58,677 nt of DNA. Source: an uncultured Methylococcaceae bacterium (GTDB lineage: Bacteria; Pseudomonadota; Gammaproteobacteria; Methylococcales; Methylococcaceae). This document shows, in pieces, positions 1-8,255 of the stretch. Position 1 is the stretch's first letter; every line of letters begins with the position of its first letter. Where the stretch lies: positions 1 to 58,677 of the forward strand of contig CAIZPP010000232.1 of the NCBI GenBank assembly GCA_903934875.1, written 5' to 3'. Below the pieces are notes generated by a model that worked only from the letters and a program-made list of their open reading frames with translations, made no database searches and was not told where the DNA came from. A program made the position numbers and the translations under genes.

Positions 1-116
1 CTTTATTCTTAACAAAGAAAAATAATAAAGGACACTCAATCAAACCATCCTGTCTATGAACTACTTGCAAAATGATATATCCCAACAAGTAACTCTTCGA
101 TATTAAAAACGCTGTA
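1..116. repeat. Family 1 palindromic MITE-like repeat, right arm (cut by the window edge)
   Basis: This is the inverted complement of the arm seen at 58434-58555 and 38784-38893, including AAAGGACACTCAATCAAACC and the terminal TTAAAAACGCTGTA. The outer end finishes in TA, like the other copies. The window therefore opens inside a copy of an interspersed repeat. Confidence 0.8.
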
Positions 117-390
117 TTCCGTCATTCCAGCATGGACCGCCGGAATACAGATTGCAGGGGTGCTCACAGCCCCGCCGTCCATGGAGCCTAGGTTCCGGTG
201 ATCACTGCCGAAACGACGGCGTTCTATCCAAAATGAGAATTGCTGTTCTAAGGGTGCGATTAAGGGCTGTATGGCGGGTTACGGTGCGCGGAAAAGTCAG
301 TGCAAGCGTCAGGTTTTTCGGTATGCGCACCTAAGCCGCCCTACGTCGGGCGGGCATTTCAGCCAAACTGGGAATTGCTGAGGGAGTTTA
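117..390. other. Intergenic region upstream of the hyf operon
   Basis: No convincing gene. It begins with GTCATTCCAGCATGGACCGC, resembling the GTCATTTCGGCATGGATGCC ends of the family 3 repeats, so it is probably repeat debris. The last part (382-410) is a copy of another repeat that also occurs at 21541-21567. No clear sigma-70 or sigma-54 promoter could be picked out by eye, so how the hydrogenase operon is transcribed is not visible. Confidence 0.5.
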
Positions 391-410
391 ATGTTGCTTT
401 ACTTCCGCAG
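382..410 (+). repeat. Family 5 repeat fragment carrying an SD-like site and ATG
   Basis: GGGAGTTTAATGTTGCTTTA followed by CTTCCGCAG recurs at 21540-21567, and a related inverted form (GTAAAGCAGCGTTAAACTCC) lies at 9591-9610. This copy contains an SD-like AGGGAG four bases before the ATG at 391 that opens the hyfB frame, so the repeat may provide the translation start of the operon. Confidence 0.65.
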
Positions 411-2580
411 AGTTCTATACTATAGCAAAATTGAAAATCATCGTCGTGCGATTGAAAACGCTGTAAGATTGATCATTCCAACACCGCCCAACCAAGAACT
501 ATTGCTAACAGGCTTGCTTGTGATGGCTGCGTGTTACGCTATCGGTGCGCTGTCGTCTTTGCTGGCGCTGTGGTCGGGACGGCTTGCGCTGGTCGCAGGC
601 CATCTGGCCGCGTTGGCAGGGGCCGTGTTTGGCATTGCCGTTGCTCTGGCAGTGTTGCTCGGCAACCACTATCCGCTTGCCCTGCCGCTTCCAGACTTAT
701 TCCCATTTGCCCGGCTTTCGCTCGCGGTGGACGGTCTTTCGGCCTATTTTCTGCTTGTTATCTCGCTAGTCGCAGTCGCGGCCACTCTTTATGGACCGGC
801 TTACCTGCAAGCGCACTCGCCCAAGGCGGGACCGGCGCGGCGGGCCACGCAGGTGCTGGCGCTGAATGTGTTCCTAGCCTGCATGGCGTTCCTTTGTTGC
901 GCGGGCGACGCGCTGAGTTTTATCCTGTGCTGGGAAGGCATGACGCTCGCCAGTTACGTACTCGTTGTTTCCGATGACCAAGACGGTGAGAACGCACGGG
1001 CGGGATTGCTGTACATGATCATGACCCACGCCGGCACGGCGATGCTGCTTGTGTCCTTCCTCGTGCTGACCGAACGGGCCGGGGCGTTCGATTTTGCCGC
1101 CCTGCGCATGGCTGCAATTAGCCTAGATGGCAGCACACGCTCGACCTTGTTTTTCTTGGCGCTAGTCGGTTTCGCCACCAAGGCCGGGGTGGTCCCGTTA
1201 CATGTTTGGCTACCCCGCGCCCACCCGGCAGCCCCTAGCCATGTTTCGGCACTGATGTCGGGGGTGATGCTGAAAGTCGCCATCTACGGCATCTTGCGCT
1301 TCGGCTTCGGCCTGCTGGCCCCGGCGTTCGACCCGCTGCCAGCCTCTTGGGGCTGGACGGTGCTCGTGCTGGGTACAAGCTCCGCTGTGCTGGGTGTGCT
1401 TTACGCGCTGCAACAGCACGACCTCAAACGTCTGCTTGCCTTCCATAGCGTTGAAAACATTGGCATCATCTTGATTGGGGTAGGGCTGGCGATGCTCCTG
1501 TGGCGACGGGAAGACGCAGGCGGAACCCTGGCAACTGTCGCACTCACGGCGGCGCTACTGCATACGGTCAACCACGCGGCTTTCAAAGGTTTGCTCTTCT
1601 TGGGCGCGGGCAGCGTCCTGTGCCGCACCCATGTCCGCAACATGGAGGAACTCGGCGGACTCGCCCGCCATATGCCTTGGACGGCGGGGTTATTCCTGCT
1701 CGGTGCCGTCGCCATCTCGGCCCTCCCTCCGCTGAATGGATTTGTCAGCGAGTGGCTTACCTTCCAAGCCATCCTCGGCAGCGCCAGCCACTTTCACGGT
1801 CCCGCCGGGTTCGTCATCGTGTTTTCCGCCGCGATGCTGGCGCTGACCGGGGGGCTCGCCGCCGCCTGTTTCGTGAAAGCGTTCGGCGTTACCTTCCTTG
1901 GCCGCCCACGAACCCCCCATGCCGAACACGCCACCGAAGTGCCGCTGACTATGATTCTCAGCATGGCTTGGTTGGCGTCGCTGTGCGTGTTCCTCGGTGT
2001 CGCGCCGGGCTATGCGATGGGCCTGCTCGACGCGCCTACAGCCGGATTGCTGCACGGCGACGGGGCAAGCACCGTGGTGACAGCCCACGGGCCACTGGTG
2101 CTATCGGCTGCGTTCATGCTGCCGGGTGGGGCTAAGGCTACGGCTATTTCCATGACGATGCTCGCTGTACTCTTACTGGCGCTGACCCCGCTAGCCTGGC
2201 TGCTACGCCGGGGATTGCGACCCGCACCGCAACGAACCGCGCCAACGTGGACCTGCGGGATGGCACCTACGGCACGGTTCGACTATACGGCGACCGCGTT
2301 CGCCAAACCGCTTAGCCTCGTCTTCGCCGCACTCTACCGCCCCCGCAGTGCGGTGACCCGTGAGACAGCCGGGACACCTTACGTCGTCCGGCGCATCCAC
2401 TATAGCGGCGAAGTCATCGATATCGCTGAAACGCATATTTATCACCGCGTCCAGCACGGCATCACCGCACTCTCGCAAACCATCCGCGACGCCAGCACCG
2501 GACGCATACACGGGTATATTGGTTTCGTGTTGGGTGCGCTATTTTTGACGTTGCTGCTGTTCGGCGGGGGGCAACGATGA
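391..2580 (+). CDS. hyfB: HyfB-like proton-pumping membrane subunit of a group 4 hydrogenase
   Basis: A large NuoL/NuoM-type antiporter-like subunit of the Hyf/Hyc family, expected to sit in the inner membrane and couple hydrogenase electron transfer to ion translocation. Many hydrophobic segments are present. The core includes the conserved LLAFHSVENIGII and the extramembrane C-terminal part with TWTCGM and FAKPLSLVFAALYRPR typical of HyfB/HycC. The open frame is 729 aa against about 670 for E. coli HyfB. The first ~37-44 codons have no counterpart and begin in a repeat (382-410), so the ancestral start was probably near TTG 502 or ATG 523. However, the repeat gives ATG 391 a good SD (AGGGAG). 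The stop overlaps hyfC by ATGA. Function is secure, the start is not. Confidence 0.9.
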   Translation: MLLYFRRVLYYSKIENHRRAIENAVRLIIPTPPNQELLLTGLLVMAACYAIGALSSLLALWSGRLALVAGHLAALAGAVFGIAVALAVLLGNHYPLALPLPDLFPFARLSLAVDGLSAYFLLVISLVAVAATLYGPAYLQAHSPKAGPARRATQVLALNVFLACMAFLCCAGDALSFILCWEGMTLASYVLVVSDDQDGENARAGLLYMIMTHAGTAMLLVSFLVLTERAGAFDFAALRMAAISLDGSTRSTLFFLALVGFATKAGVVPLHVWLPRAHPAAPSHVSALMSGVMLKVAIYGILRFGFGLLAPAFDPLPASWGWTVLVLGTSSAVLGVLYALQQHDLKRLLAFHSVENIGIILIGVGLAMLLWRREDAGGTLATVALTAALLHTVNHAAFKGLLFLGAGSVLCRTHVRNMEELGGLARHMPWTAGLFLLGAVAISALPPLNGFVSEWLTFQAILGSASHFHGPAGFVIVFSAAMLALTGGLAAACFVKAFGVTFLGRPRTPHAEHATEVPLTMILSMAWLASLCVFLGVAPGYAMGLLDAPTAGLLHGDGASTVVTAHGPLVLSAAFMLPGGAKATAISMTMLAVLLLALTPLAWLLRRGLRPAPQRTAPTWTCGMAPTARFDYTATAFAKPLSLVFAALYRPRSAVTRETAGTPYVVRRIHYSGEVIDIAETHIYHRVQHGITALSQTIRDASTGRIHGYIGFVLGALFLTLLLFGGGQR

Positions 2581-3518
2581 GCGGGGACAGAACGCTACTG
2601 CTCGTGTTATTTGAGATGATCCTCCTTGTGCTGCTTGGACCGTTGCTCACCGGCATCATCCAGAAGCTCAAAGCCCGCCTCCAATCCAGGCAGGGGGCGG
2701 GAGTTATCCAGCCCTATTACGACCTGATAAAACTGCTCAACAAGGGGACGGTGCAAGCGGACACGGCCTCGGGTTTTTACCGTTCGATTCCGGTGCTGGT
2801 GCTGGTCGCCACGGTGGCTGCCGGTGCCCTCATTCCTGTCGTTAGGGCCGGGCCGCCGGCCTTTCCATTGGGCGACGCGCTGATGCTGTTGGGATTGCTG
2901 TCGTTGGCCCGCTTCCTCACTGCGGTCAGTGCGCTGGATGCCGGAGGTGCTTTTGGCGGTATGGGTGCCTCGCGTGAAATGACCATCGCACCGCTGGTCG
3001 AACCCGTTTTGATGATGGTCGTGTTTTCAGTCGCGCTGTCCGCTGGAACCACAGAGCTTGGCGCATTGGAAGCCCATCGCGGCAGCTCTTGGATTCTGTC
3101 TTGGAATGCGGCGGACTTCCTTGGCCTTGCCGCCATGCTGGTGCTGCTGCCGGCGGAGACCGGACGCATTCCGGTGGACAACCCGGATACTCATCTTGAA
3201 TTGACCATGTTGCATGAAGGCATGTTGCTGGAACATTCAGGACCGGGGCTAGGCTGCATGATGCTGGCCTCGCACACCCGCCAGATCGTGACCTTGGGTC
3301 TTGCGGCGGCACTCTTCTTCCCCATCGGGCCGGTGGACACCGGTGCCACGGGATTCCTGCTCGGGGCCGGTGCTTTTGTGGTAAAGATTCTAGTGCTTGC
3401 GGTTTATCTGGCGTTGGTGGAGTCATCCTATGCCAAGCTCAGGTTATTTCAAGTGCCGCAATATCTTGGCATCGGCTTTGTGTGCGCACTGATGGCGCTG
3501 GCACTGAGAATATTATGA
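2577..3518 (+). CDS. hyfC: HyfC-like membrane anchor subunit (NuoH family)
   Basis: Membrane subunit of the NuoH/HycD/HyfC family that connects the hydrophilic hydrogenase arm to the ion-pumping subunits. At 313 aa it matches HyfC (about 315). Conserved stretches include AGVIQPYYDLIKLL near residues 40-53 and the cytoplasmic loop ETGRIPVDNPDTHLELTM, the quinone-loop equivalent of complex I. About eight hydrophobic helices are apparent. It overlaps hyfB and hyfE by ATGA junctions, which implies translational coupling within one operon. Confidence 0.93.
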   Translation: MSGDRTLLLVLFEMILLVLLGPLLTGIIQKLKARLQSRQGAGVIQPYYDLIKLLNKGTVQADTASGFYRSIPVLVLVATVAAGALIPVVRAGPPAFPLGDALMLLGLLSLARFLTAVSALDAGGAFGGMGASREMTIAPLVEPVLMMVVFSVALSAGTTELGALEAHRGSSWILSWNAADFLGLAAMLVLLPAETGRIPVDNPDTHLELTMLHEGMLLEHSGPGLGCMMLASHTRQIVTLGLAAALFFPIGPVDTGATGFLLGAGAFVVKILVLAVYLALVESSYAKLRLFQVPQYLGIGFVCALMALALRIL

Positions 3519-4171
3519 ACATCGCAACGGTGCATTCGATCATCGACGACCTAGGCGCGTTATTGTTATTCACGATGATACTGATAGTCGCGGCCAGCCA
3601 GATATCCCGAGCCATCTACGCCGTGGCCACACAATCGCTATTCATCGCCTTGGCGGGTGCGGTGCTGGCGACGGCCACCGGCAACGTGGACCTTTGGGTG
3701 ATTGCCGGCATCACGCTCATTGTCAAAGCGATGGTATTGCCGTGGCTGCTGCACTGGGTAGTACGGCGCATGGACGTTAAGCGTGAGGTCGAACCGGTCA
3801 TACCCGACATGGCAACACTTGCACTCGCTGTGGTAATCGTGGTGATGTCGTTCCACCTGAGTGCATCGCTAGGCTCCGTGCGCCAGTCGATTACCGGCAA
3901 TGCGCTCCCTGTCGGCATCGCTCTGACGCTGAATGGTGTCTTGGTCATGGCAACCCGAAAGACCGCGTTGAGCCAAATGGTTGGTTTGTTCGCAGCGGAA
4001 AACGGCATATTCTTCACGGCGATGGCGGTAACGGAGGGTATGCCGTTGATCATCGAAATCGGTGTGATACTGGATGTCATCCTCGCCGCGCTGGTGATGA
4101 CCATCATGGTATTACGGGTACGCTCTACCGTCGATGCTGACATCGCCGACCTAGACCGGCTAAGGGGATGA
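3515..4171 (+). CDS. hyfE: HyfE-like membrane subunit (NuoK-like)
   Basis: A 218-aa all-helical membrane protein matching HyfE in length (about 216) and position between hyfC and hyfF. HyfE-type subunits contain a NuoK-like portion and belong to the ion-translocating arm. The start was taken at ATG 3515, which overlaps the hyfC stop as ATGA, rather than the in-frame upstream codon at 3482 lying inside hyfC. The sequence is mostly hydrophobic with a charged loop around MDVKREVEP. hyfD, a third antiporter-like subunit found between hyfC and hyfE in E. coli hyf, is absent here. Confidence 0.9.
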   Translation: MNIATVHSIIDDLGALLLFTMILIVAASQISRAIYAVATQSLFIALAGAVLATATGNVDLWVIAGITLIVKAMVLPWLLHWVVRRMDVKREVEPVIPDMATLALAVVIVVMSFHLSASLGSVRQSITGNALPVGIALTLNGVLVMATRKTALSQMVGLFAAENGIFFTAMAVTEGMPLIIEIGVILDVILAALVMTIMVLRVRSTVDADIADLDRLRG

Positions 4172-4174
4172 AGC

Positions 4175-5638
4175 ATGGCTGAGACGCTGCTGTGGGTTCT
4201 TCCGCTAGTCCCGACGGTCACCGCGCTGCTGATGCTGACGACGCGCAAGCGCATTTTGCTCTCATGCCTAGATATTGCCGGCTCGGCGGTACTTACTGTA
4301 CTCACGCTTGTCTTGGCCTGCGAAGTGACTGACGGTGGCCCTAGGTCACTCGGCGTTTTCCGTGTGGATGACTTAGGTCTGATTTTTCTGCTGCTGCTGG
4401 CCGTCCTGACACTGGCCGTTTCCATCTACACGGTGGGTTGGCTCAAGCAGGCGTTGGAGGTTGGCAATATGAAAGCCGACTCCTTGCGCTCTTATTTCGC
4501 ACTGGTACATGCCTTCGTAGCGACCATCGTCGTGACGATACTCGCCGACAACCTAGGCATCCTGTGGATCGCAATGGAGGGAACGACGATCACCTCGGCC
4601 ATCCTGATTGGCTACCACGGCCACCATCACGGTTTGGAGGCGGCGTGGAAATACATCATCGTGACGACTATCGGCATCTCCTTTGGACTTTTTGGCACGG
4701 TCATCATCTATGCCGCCGCATCCCATGTGATGGGCAGCGCGAGTTCGATGAGTTGGGCGGCGATCATGAGTGTCGCCCCCAAACTCGATCCGGGCATAGT
4801 CCGCATCGGCTTCATCTTCGCGCTGGTCGGCTACGGCACGAAAGCGGGTCTCGCCCCTATGCATCTGTGGCTGCCGGATGCCCATAGCCAAGCTCCCACG
4901 CCTGTGTCGGCGCTGCTCTCGGGTGTTCTGATCAAGTGTGCGTTGCTCGCGATCATCCGCTTCCAAACCATAGCCGCCGCCGCTTGTGGGACGGAGTTTC
5001 CACAACAGGTGCTGCTCGTTTTTGGACTCATCTCGGTGGTCGTGGCGACTCCGTTCATTCTCGCCCAGCACGACCTTAAGCGCCTGCTTGGCTACCATAG
5101 CGTGGAACATGTGGGAATCATCGCGCTAGGCCTAGGCTTTGGTGGAACCATCGGCACCTACGGTGCTTTGCTGCATGTGGTGAACCACGGCATCACCAAG
5201 GCTCTCGCATTTTTCGCCGCTGGCACCGCCATTGCCCGCTATGACACGCGTGACATGCAGGCTATCCGGGGCCTGCTTACTGTCGCACCCATAGGTGCGA
5301 CGCTGCTGATGCTAGCCGCCCTGTCCCTGGCCGGTGTTCCGCCATTCTCCATCTTCATCAGCGAACTGATGGTATTGCGCGCCGGTATCGGCCAAGGTGA
5401 CTGGGTGTCGATTACAATTTTTCTGTTGATGGTCGTGATTATCTTTGCCGGGCTGCTGCATCATGCCGGTGCGATGGTTTTCGGCGAACCGACGGCTGCG
5501 GCTAGCCGCGAACCCGAGGCACGGTCACCACTACTCGCCATGCTGCTGCTTGCAGTCATCATGATCGTGCTTGGACTCACTATTCCCGCAAGCTTCGACG
5601 GGCACCTCAAACGTGCCACGGAGGTTATCGTTGATTGA
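4175..5638 (+). CDS. hyfF: HyfF-like proton-translocating subunit (NuoL/M/N family)
   Basis: Second antiporter-like subunit of the complex (487 aa; E. coli HyfF is about 526). Family motifs include GTKAGLAPMHLWLPDAHS around residue 230 with the conserved helix lysine and the P-HLWLPDAH signature, and HDLKRLLGYHSVEHVGII around residue 300. The SD GGGGATGAAGC precedes ATG 4175 three bases after hyfE. The 3' end overlaps the TTG start of hyfG by eight bases. Confidence 0.93.
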   Translation: MAETLLWVLPLVPTVTALLMLTTRKRILLSCLDIAGSAVLTVLTLVLACEVTDGGPRSLGVFRVDDLGLIFLLLLAVLTLAVSIYTVGWLKQALEVGNMKADSLRSYFALVHAFVATIVVTILADNLGILWIAMEGTTITSAILIGYHGHHHGLEAAWKYIIVTTIGISFGLFGTVIIYAAASHVMGSASSMSWAAIMSVAPKLDPGIVRIGFIFALVGYGTKAGLAPMHLWLPDAHSQAPTPVSALLSGVLIKCALLAIIRFQTIAAAACGTEFPQQVLLVFGLISVVVATPFILAQHDLKRLLGYHSVEHVGIIALGLGFGGTIGTYGALLHVVNHGITKALAFFAAGTAIARYDTRDMQAIRGLLTVAPIGATLLMLAALSLAGVPPFSIFISELMVLRAGIGQGDWVSITIFLLMVVIIFAGLLHHAGAMVFGEPTAAASREPEARSPLLAMLLLAVIMIVLGLTIPASFDGHLKRATEVIVD

Positions 5639-7244
5639 CCCTACCCTGATAGACGCACTGCGGGCAGCCGTAACCGGCTCCGTCAACGCGGAAACTGGCC
5701 CTCGTCCAACTGACCTGACAGTGGGCCTAAGCCTAAAGGACGATCTCCCTGCTGCCGTCGCCGTGCTGGTTGGACAATACGCGATGACCTTGGCCACCTT
5801 AGTCGCGACAGATGAAACGGCGACTCCAGACGGCGCTTTGCAAGTGCGGTATGTCTTCGAACCCAGCACTCCCGGAGCCAAGGACTGGTTCGTGACGCTG
5901 CTGGTCACAGTCAATGCCGCCCACCCGGAAGTACCCTCCCTGACGACGGCGGTCCCAGCCGCCAATTGGCACGAGCGCGAGATGCGCGACCTGTTTGGCA
6001 TCGTTCCCGTTGGGCATCCCGATCCACGTCCGCTAGTGGTTCATGACGGATGGCCGCAAGGTCTCTTTCCACTGCGCAAGTCTTTCGACGGATCGCAGCG
6101 CGTTGCGGTGGAACCCGCCGAAGAGTTTCCGCATAGGCTTGCCGAAGGCGAAGGGGTGTTCGAAATACCGGTAGGCCCTATCCACGCCGGCATCATCGAA
6201 CCGGGGCACTTCCGCTTCACGTCGGTGGGCGAGACGGTGCTGCTGCTAGACGCGCGCCTGTTTTACACGCATCGAGGACTGGAAAAACGCATGGAAGGGC
6301 TTTCGCCACTTGATGCGTTTTACATCGCCGAACGCATTTGCGGGGTTTGCTCGGTTGCGCATGGACTAGGCTACTGCGAGGCACTCGAACAAATTGCCGG
6401 TGTCGATGTACCACGGCGGGCGCGGATTATCAGGAGCATCACCCTAGAGTTGGAGCGTATCTACAACCATGTAGGCGATGTAGGGAATGTCTGCGCCGGT
6501 GCGGCGTTCCACTATGGCACCGCCACCGGCATGCGCCTGAAGGAACAACTCCAGCAGATGAACGAGCGGCTGGCCGGCAATCGCTTCTTGCGCGGCATCA
6601 TCATTCCCGGCGGTGTCCGCTTAGAAATCCCGGACCACCTCCTTGAGTATATTTCAACCACTCTTAGTGAAGTTCTTGCCGAGTTCGATAGCCTGATGGA
6701 GCGCATCGAAGCCAACCCTTCAGTTGTGGATCGCTTCGACGACACCGGCCTGCTGCAAAACCAAGCTGCGGTGGACCTCGCCGTTGCGGGTGTGGCGGCT
6801 AGGGCTAGCGGGGTGGACCGCGATGCGCGGCGCGACCATCCCCACGCCGCGTTCATGGATTCCGATTCGCCCCGGCTGAACGTAGTGACCCGCACGGCAG
6901 GCGATGCGATGGCCCGGGTGACGGTTCGCGCTTTGGAAGTCCGTGAGTCGGTACGGCTGGTCGGCGAGTTCATCCGGCGGCTTGCGCCAGGTCCGTTGCG
7001 GGTATCCCTGGCGGAGCCTCTACCAGGCGGACGAATCGGGATTTCTGCCATCGAGTCGCCACGCGGCGAAGCGGTCCATTGGCTGCGCACCGATGCCGCC
7101 GGGCGGGTGGATCGCTATCATTTGCGCTCACCGAGTTACCACAACTGGCCCGCAGTGGCTCTGGCCGCCGAGACCGCCATCGTCCCGGATTTCCCGCTTG
7201 TCAACAAGAGCTTTGAACTGTGTTACTCCTGTACCGACCGCTGA
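5631..7244 (+). CDS. hyfG: HyfG-like [NiFe] hydrogenase large subunit with NuoC-like domain
   Basis: Catalytic subunit of the hydrogenase. The start is TTG 5631, preceded by a strong SD GGAGG at 5620-5624; the more upstream open codons lie inside hyfF. Residues ~1-160 form a NuoC (30 kDa) domain with NWHEREMRDLFGI. The rest is the NuoD/[NiFe] large-subunit domain. Both nickel-binding pairs are present: L1 RICGVCSVAH (Cys237, Cys240) and L2 CYSCTDR (Cys531, Cys534), so an active site is possible, unlike complex I. The usual DPC of L2 reads ELC. The protein stops directly at the Arg of the L2 motif (537 aa), the place where HycE is cut by its maturation protease, so there is no C-terminal peptide to remove. 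Confidence 0.93.
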   Translation: MIDPTLIDALRAAVTGSVNAETGPRPTDLTVGLSLKDDLPAAVAVLVGQYAMTLATLVATDETATPDGALQVRYVFEPSTPGAKDWFVTLLVTVNAAHPEVPSLTTAVPAANWHEREMRDLFGIVPVGHPDPRPLVVHDGWPQGLFPLRKSFDGSQRVAVEPAEEFPHRLAEGEGVFEIPVGPIHAGIIEPGHFRFTSVGETVLLLDARLFYTHRGLEKRMEGLSPLDAFYIAERICGVCSVAHGLGYCEALEQIAGVDVPRRARIIRSITLELERIYNHVGDVGNVCAGAAFHYGTATGMRLKEQLQQMNERLAGNRFLRGIIIPGGVRLEIPDHLLEYISTTLSEVLAEFDSLMERIEANPSVVDRFDDTGLLQNQAAVDLAVAGVAARASGVDRDARRDHPHAAFMDSDSPRLNVVTRTAGDAMARVTVRALEVRESVRLVGEFIRRLAPGPLRVSLAEPLPGGRIGISAIESPRGEAVHWLRTDAAGRVDRYHLRSPSYHNWPAVALAAETAIVPDFPLVNKSFELCYSCTDR

Positions 7245-7260
7245 TTCCATACCAAATATT

Positions 7261-7308
7261 TGTAGGCGCGAATTTATTCGCCGCCAGGCGAATGAATTCG
7301 CCCCTACA
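7261..7308. repeat. Palindromic REP-like element between hyfG and hyfHI
   Basis: TGTAGGCGCGAATTTATTCG and CGAATGAATTCGCCCCTACA form an imperfect inverted repeat around GCCAGG. It lies inside the hydrogenase operon between hyfG and the last gene. Elements of this GCGAATNNATTCGC type are widespread in bacterial intergenic DNA. The resulting hairpin could affect mRNA stability or expression of the downstream gene. Confidence 0.75.
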
Positions 7309-7334
7309 TTGGCCTATGCAATAAAGGGAATGAC

Positions 7335-8156
7335 ATGCTGAGAATCCTCATTAACGCGCTGCGCACCGGTGTTGTCACAACCCGCTACCCCGCAGAGCCG
7401 AATAGTCCGCCGGAACGCTTTCGGGGGCAACCGATATTTCGCCCCGGCACTGGACTGCCTCCCCCTGAGGTCTGCCCTACGGGTGCCATCTCCGAACATC
7501 CCGATGCCGGTGGAAGCCATCTAGCCGTAGACCTTGCGCGTTGTGTTTTTTGTGGCCGCTGCGCGGAGGACCAATGGTCCGGCGCGGTGGCCACGGGACG
7601 GGAGTTTGAACTCGCCGCCCGCAGCCGAGCCGACTTGCGCATCGAAGTCGTGGACGACGACGCTGCCGTCCATGCCAAGCCCGCCTCGGACCCGGAAGCC
7701 GAAGCGGCCCGCGCCTTGTCCGAGATTCGGCGGGTGCTGGGCCGGTCGCTGCATCTGCGCCATCTCGACGCAGGCTCCTGCAATGCCTGCGATTGGGAAC
7801 TCACCGCCTTGCTGAACCCGGTGTACGACATACGCCGCTTAGGGATTGATTTCGTCGCCTCTCCGCGCCATGCCGATGGGGTCGTCATTACCGGCCCGGT
7901 CACGCGCAATCTTGCAACCGCCGTCCGCCGCACCATTGAGGCCGTCCCCGAACCGCGTATCGTGATCGCCGTTGGGGCCTGCGCAACCGGGGGAATTTTC
8001 GGTGAGGGCTACGCCAACCTAGGCGGTGCCGACCAGATACACCCGGTCGATGTTTACATCCCCGGCTGCCCGCCACGCCCGGAGGCCATCATCTTTGGCA
8101 TCCTCGTTGCGCTAGGGCGGCTCGAATCCCGGAAAACATCCACCAGTATCGTTTGA
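7335..8156 (+). CDS. hyfI: Fused HyfH/HyfI: single-cluster ferredoxin domain plus hydrogenase small subunit
   Basis: A 273-aa fusion. Residues 1-~100 resemble HyfH/HycF (opening LINALRTGVVTTRYP and FRGQP), and residues ~137-265 are the HyfI/HycG small subunit with SCNACDWE (Cys149, Cys152), GACATGG (Cys216) and PGCPPRPE (Cys245), the four ligands of the proximal [4Fe-4S] cluster. In the ferredoxin part only Cys47 (CPTGAI) and Cys70, 73, 76 (CVFCGRC) remain. That is exactly the ligand set of one cluster of a 2[4Fe-4S] ferredoxin, while the other cluster's ligands are gone. Expected role: electron transfer between an unknown donor or acceptor and the [NiFe] site. ATG 7335 follows a GGGA SD. No formate dehydrogenase or maturation genes lie nearby. 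Confidence 0.88.
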   Translation: MLRILINALRTGVVTTRYPAEPNSPPERFRGQPIFRPGTGLPPPEVCPTGAISEHPDAGGSHLAVDLARCVFCGRCAEDQWSGAVATGREFELAARSRADLRIEVVDDDAAVHAKPASDPEAEAARALSEIRRVLGRSLHLRHLDAGSCNACDWELTALLNPVYDIRRLGIDFVASPRHADGVVITGPVTRNLATAVRRTIEAVPEPRIVIAVGACATGGIFGEGYANLGGADQIHPVDVYIPGCPPRPEAIIFGILVALGRLESRKTSTSIV

Positions 8157-8202
8157 TGAGTGCGGGCAGGCGCAGGACGCATCGCATACGCTTGTTTTTG
8201 AT

Positions 8203-8241
8203 TTGCCCTCACCCCAACCCTCTCCCGGAGGAGGAGAGGGA
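8203..8241. repeat. Family 4 G+C-rich palindromic repeat
   Basis: TTTGCCCTCACCCCAACCCT followed by CTCCCGGAGGAGGAGAGGGAG can fold on itself. Related copies are at 47821-47861 (inside kdsB), 57578-57623 (inside the SagB-like gene) and in part at 21512-21538. Here it lies in the convergent gap between the hyf operon and metK, where it may also act as a bidirectional terminator. Confidence 0.75.
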
Positions 8242-8255
8242 GTAAATGGCGTGTG

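Noticed and set aside
264-290. Possible sigma-54 promoter (TGGCGGGTTACGGTGC) before the hyf operon
   Set aside because: The GG to GC spacing is off by one from the required -24/-12 distance and the flanking bases do not match.
152-334. 60-codon ORF upstream of hyfB
   Set aside because: It lies in repeat-like DNA, is Arg-rich and shows no protein-like pattern or SD.
3616-4425. Long antisense ORF (269 codons) opposite hyfE/hyfF
   Set aside because: It lies against two clearly coding genes; its Ser/Thr-rich composition is what the complement of hydrophobic membrane codons gives.
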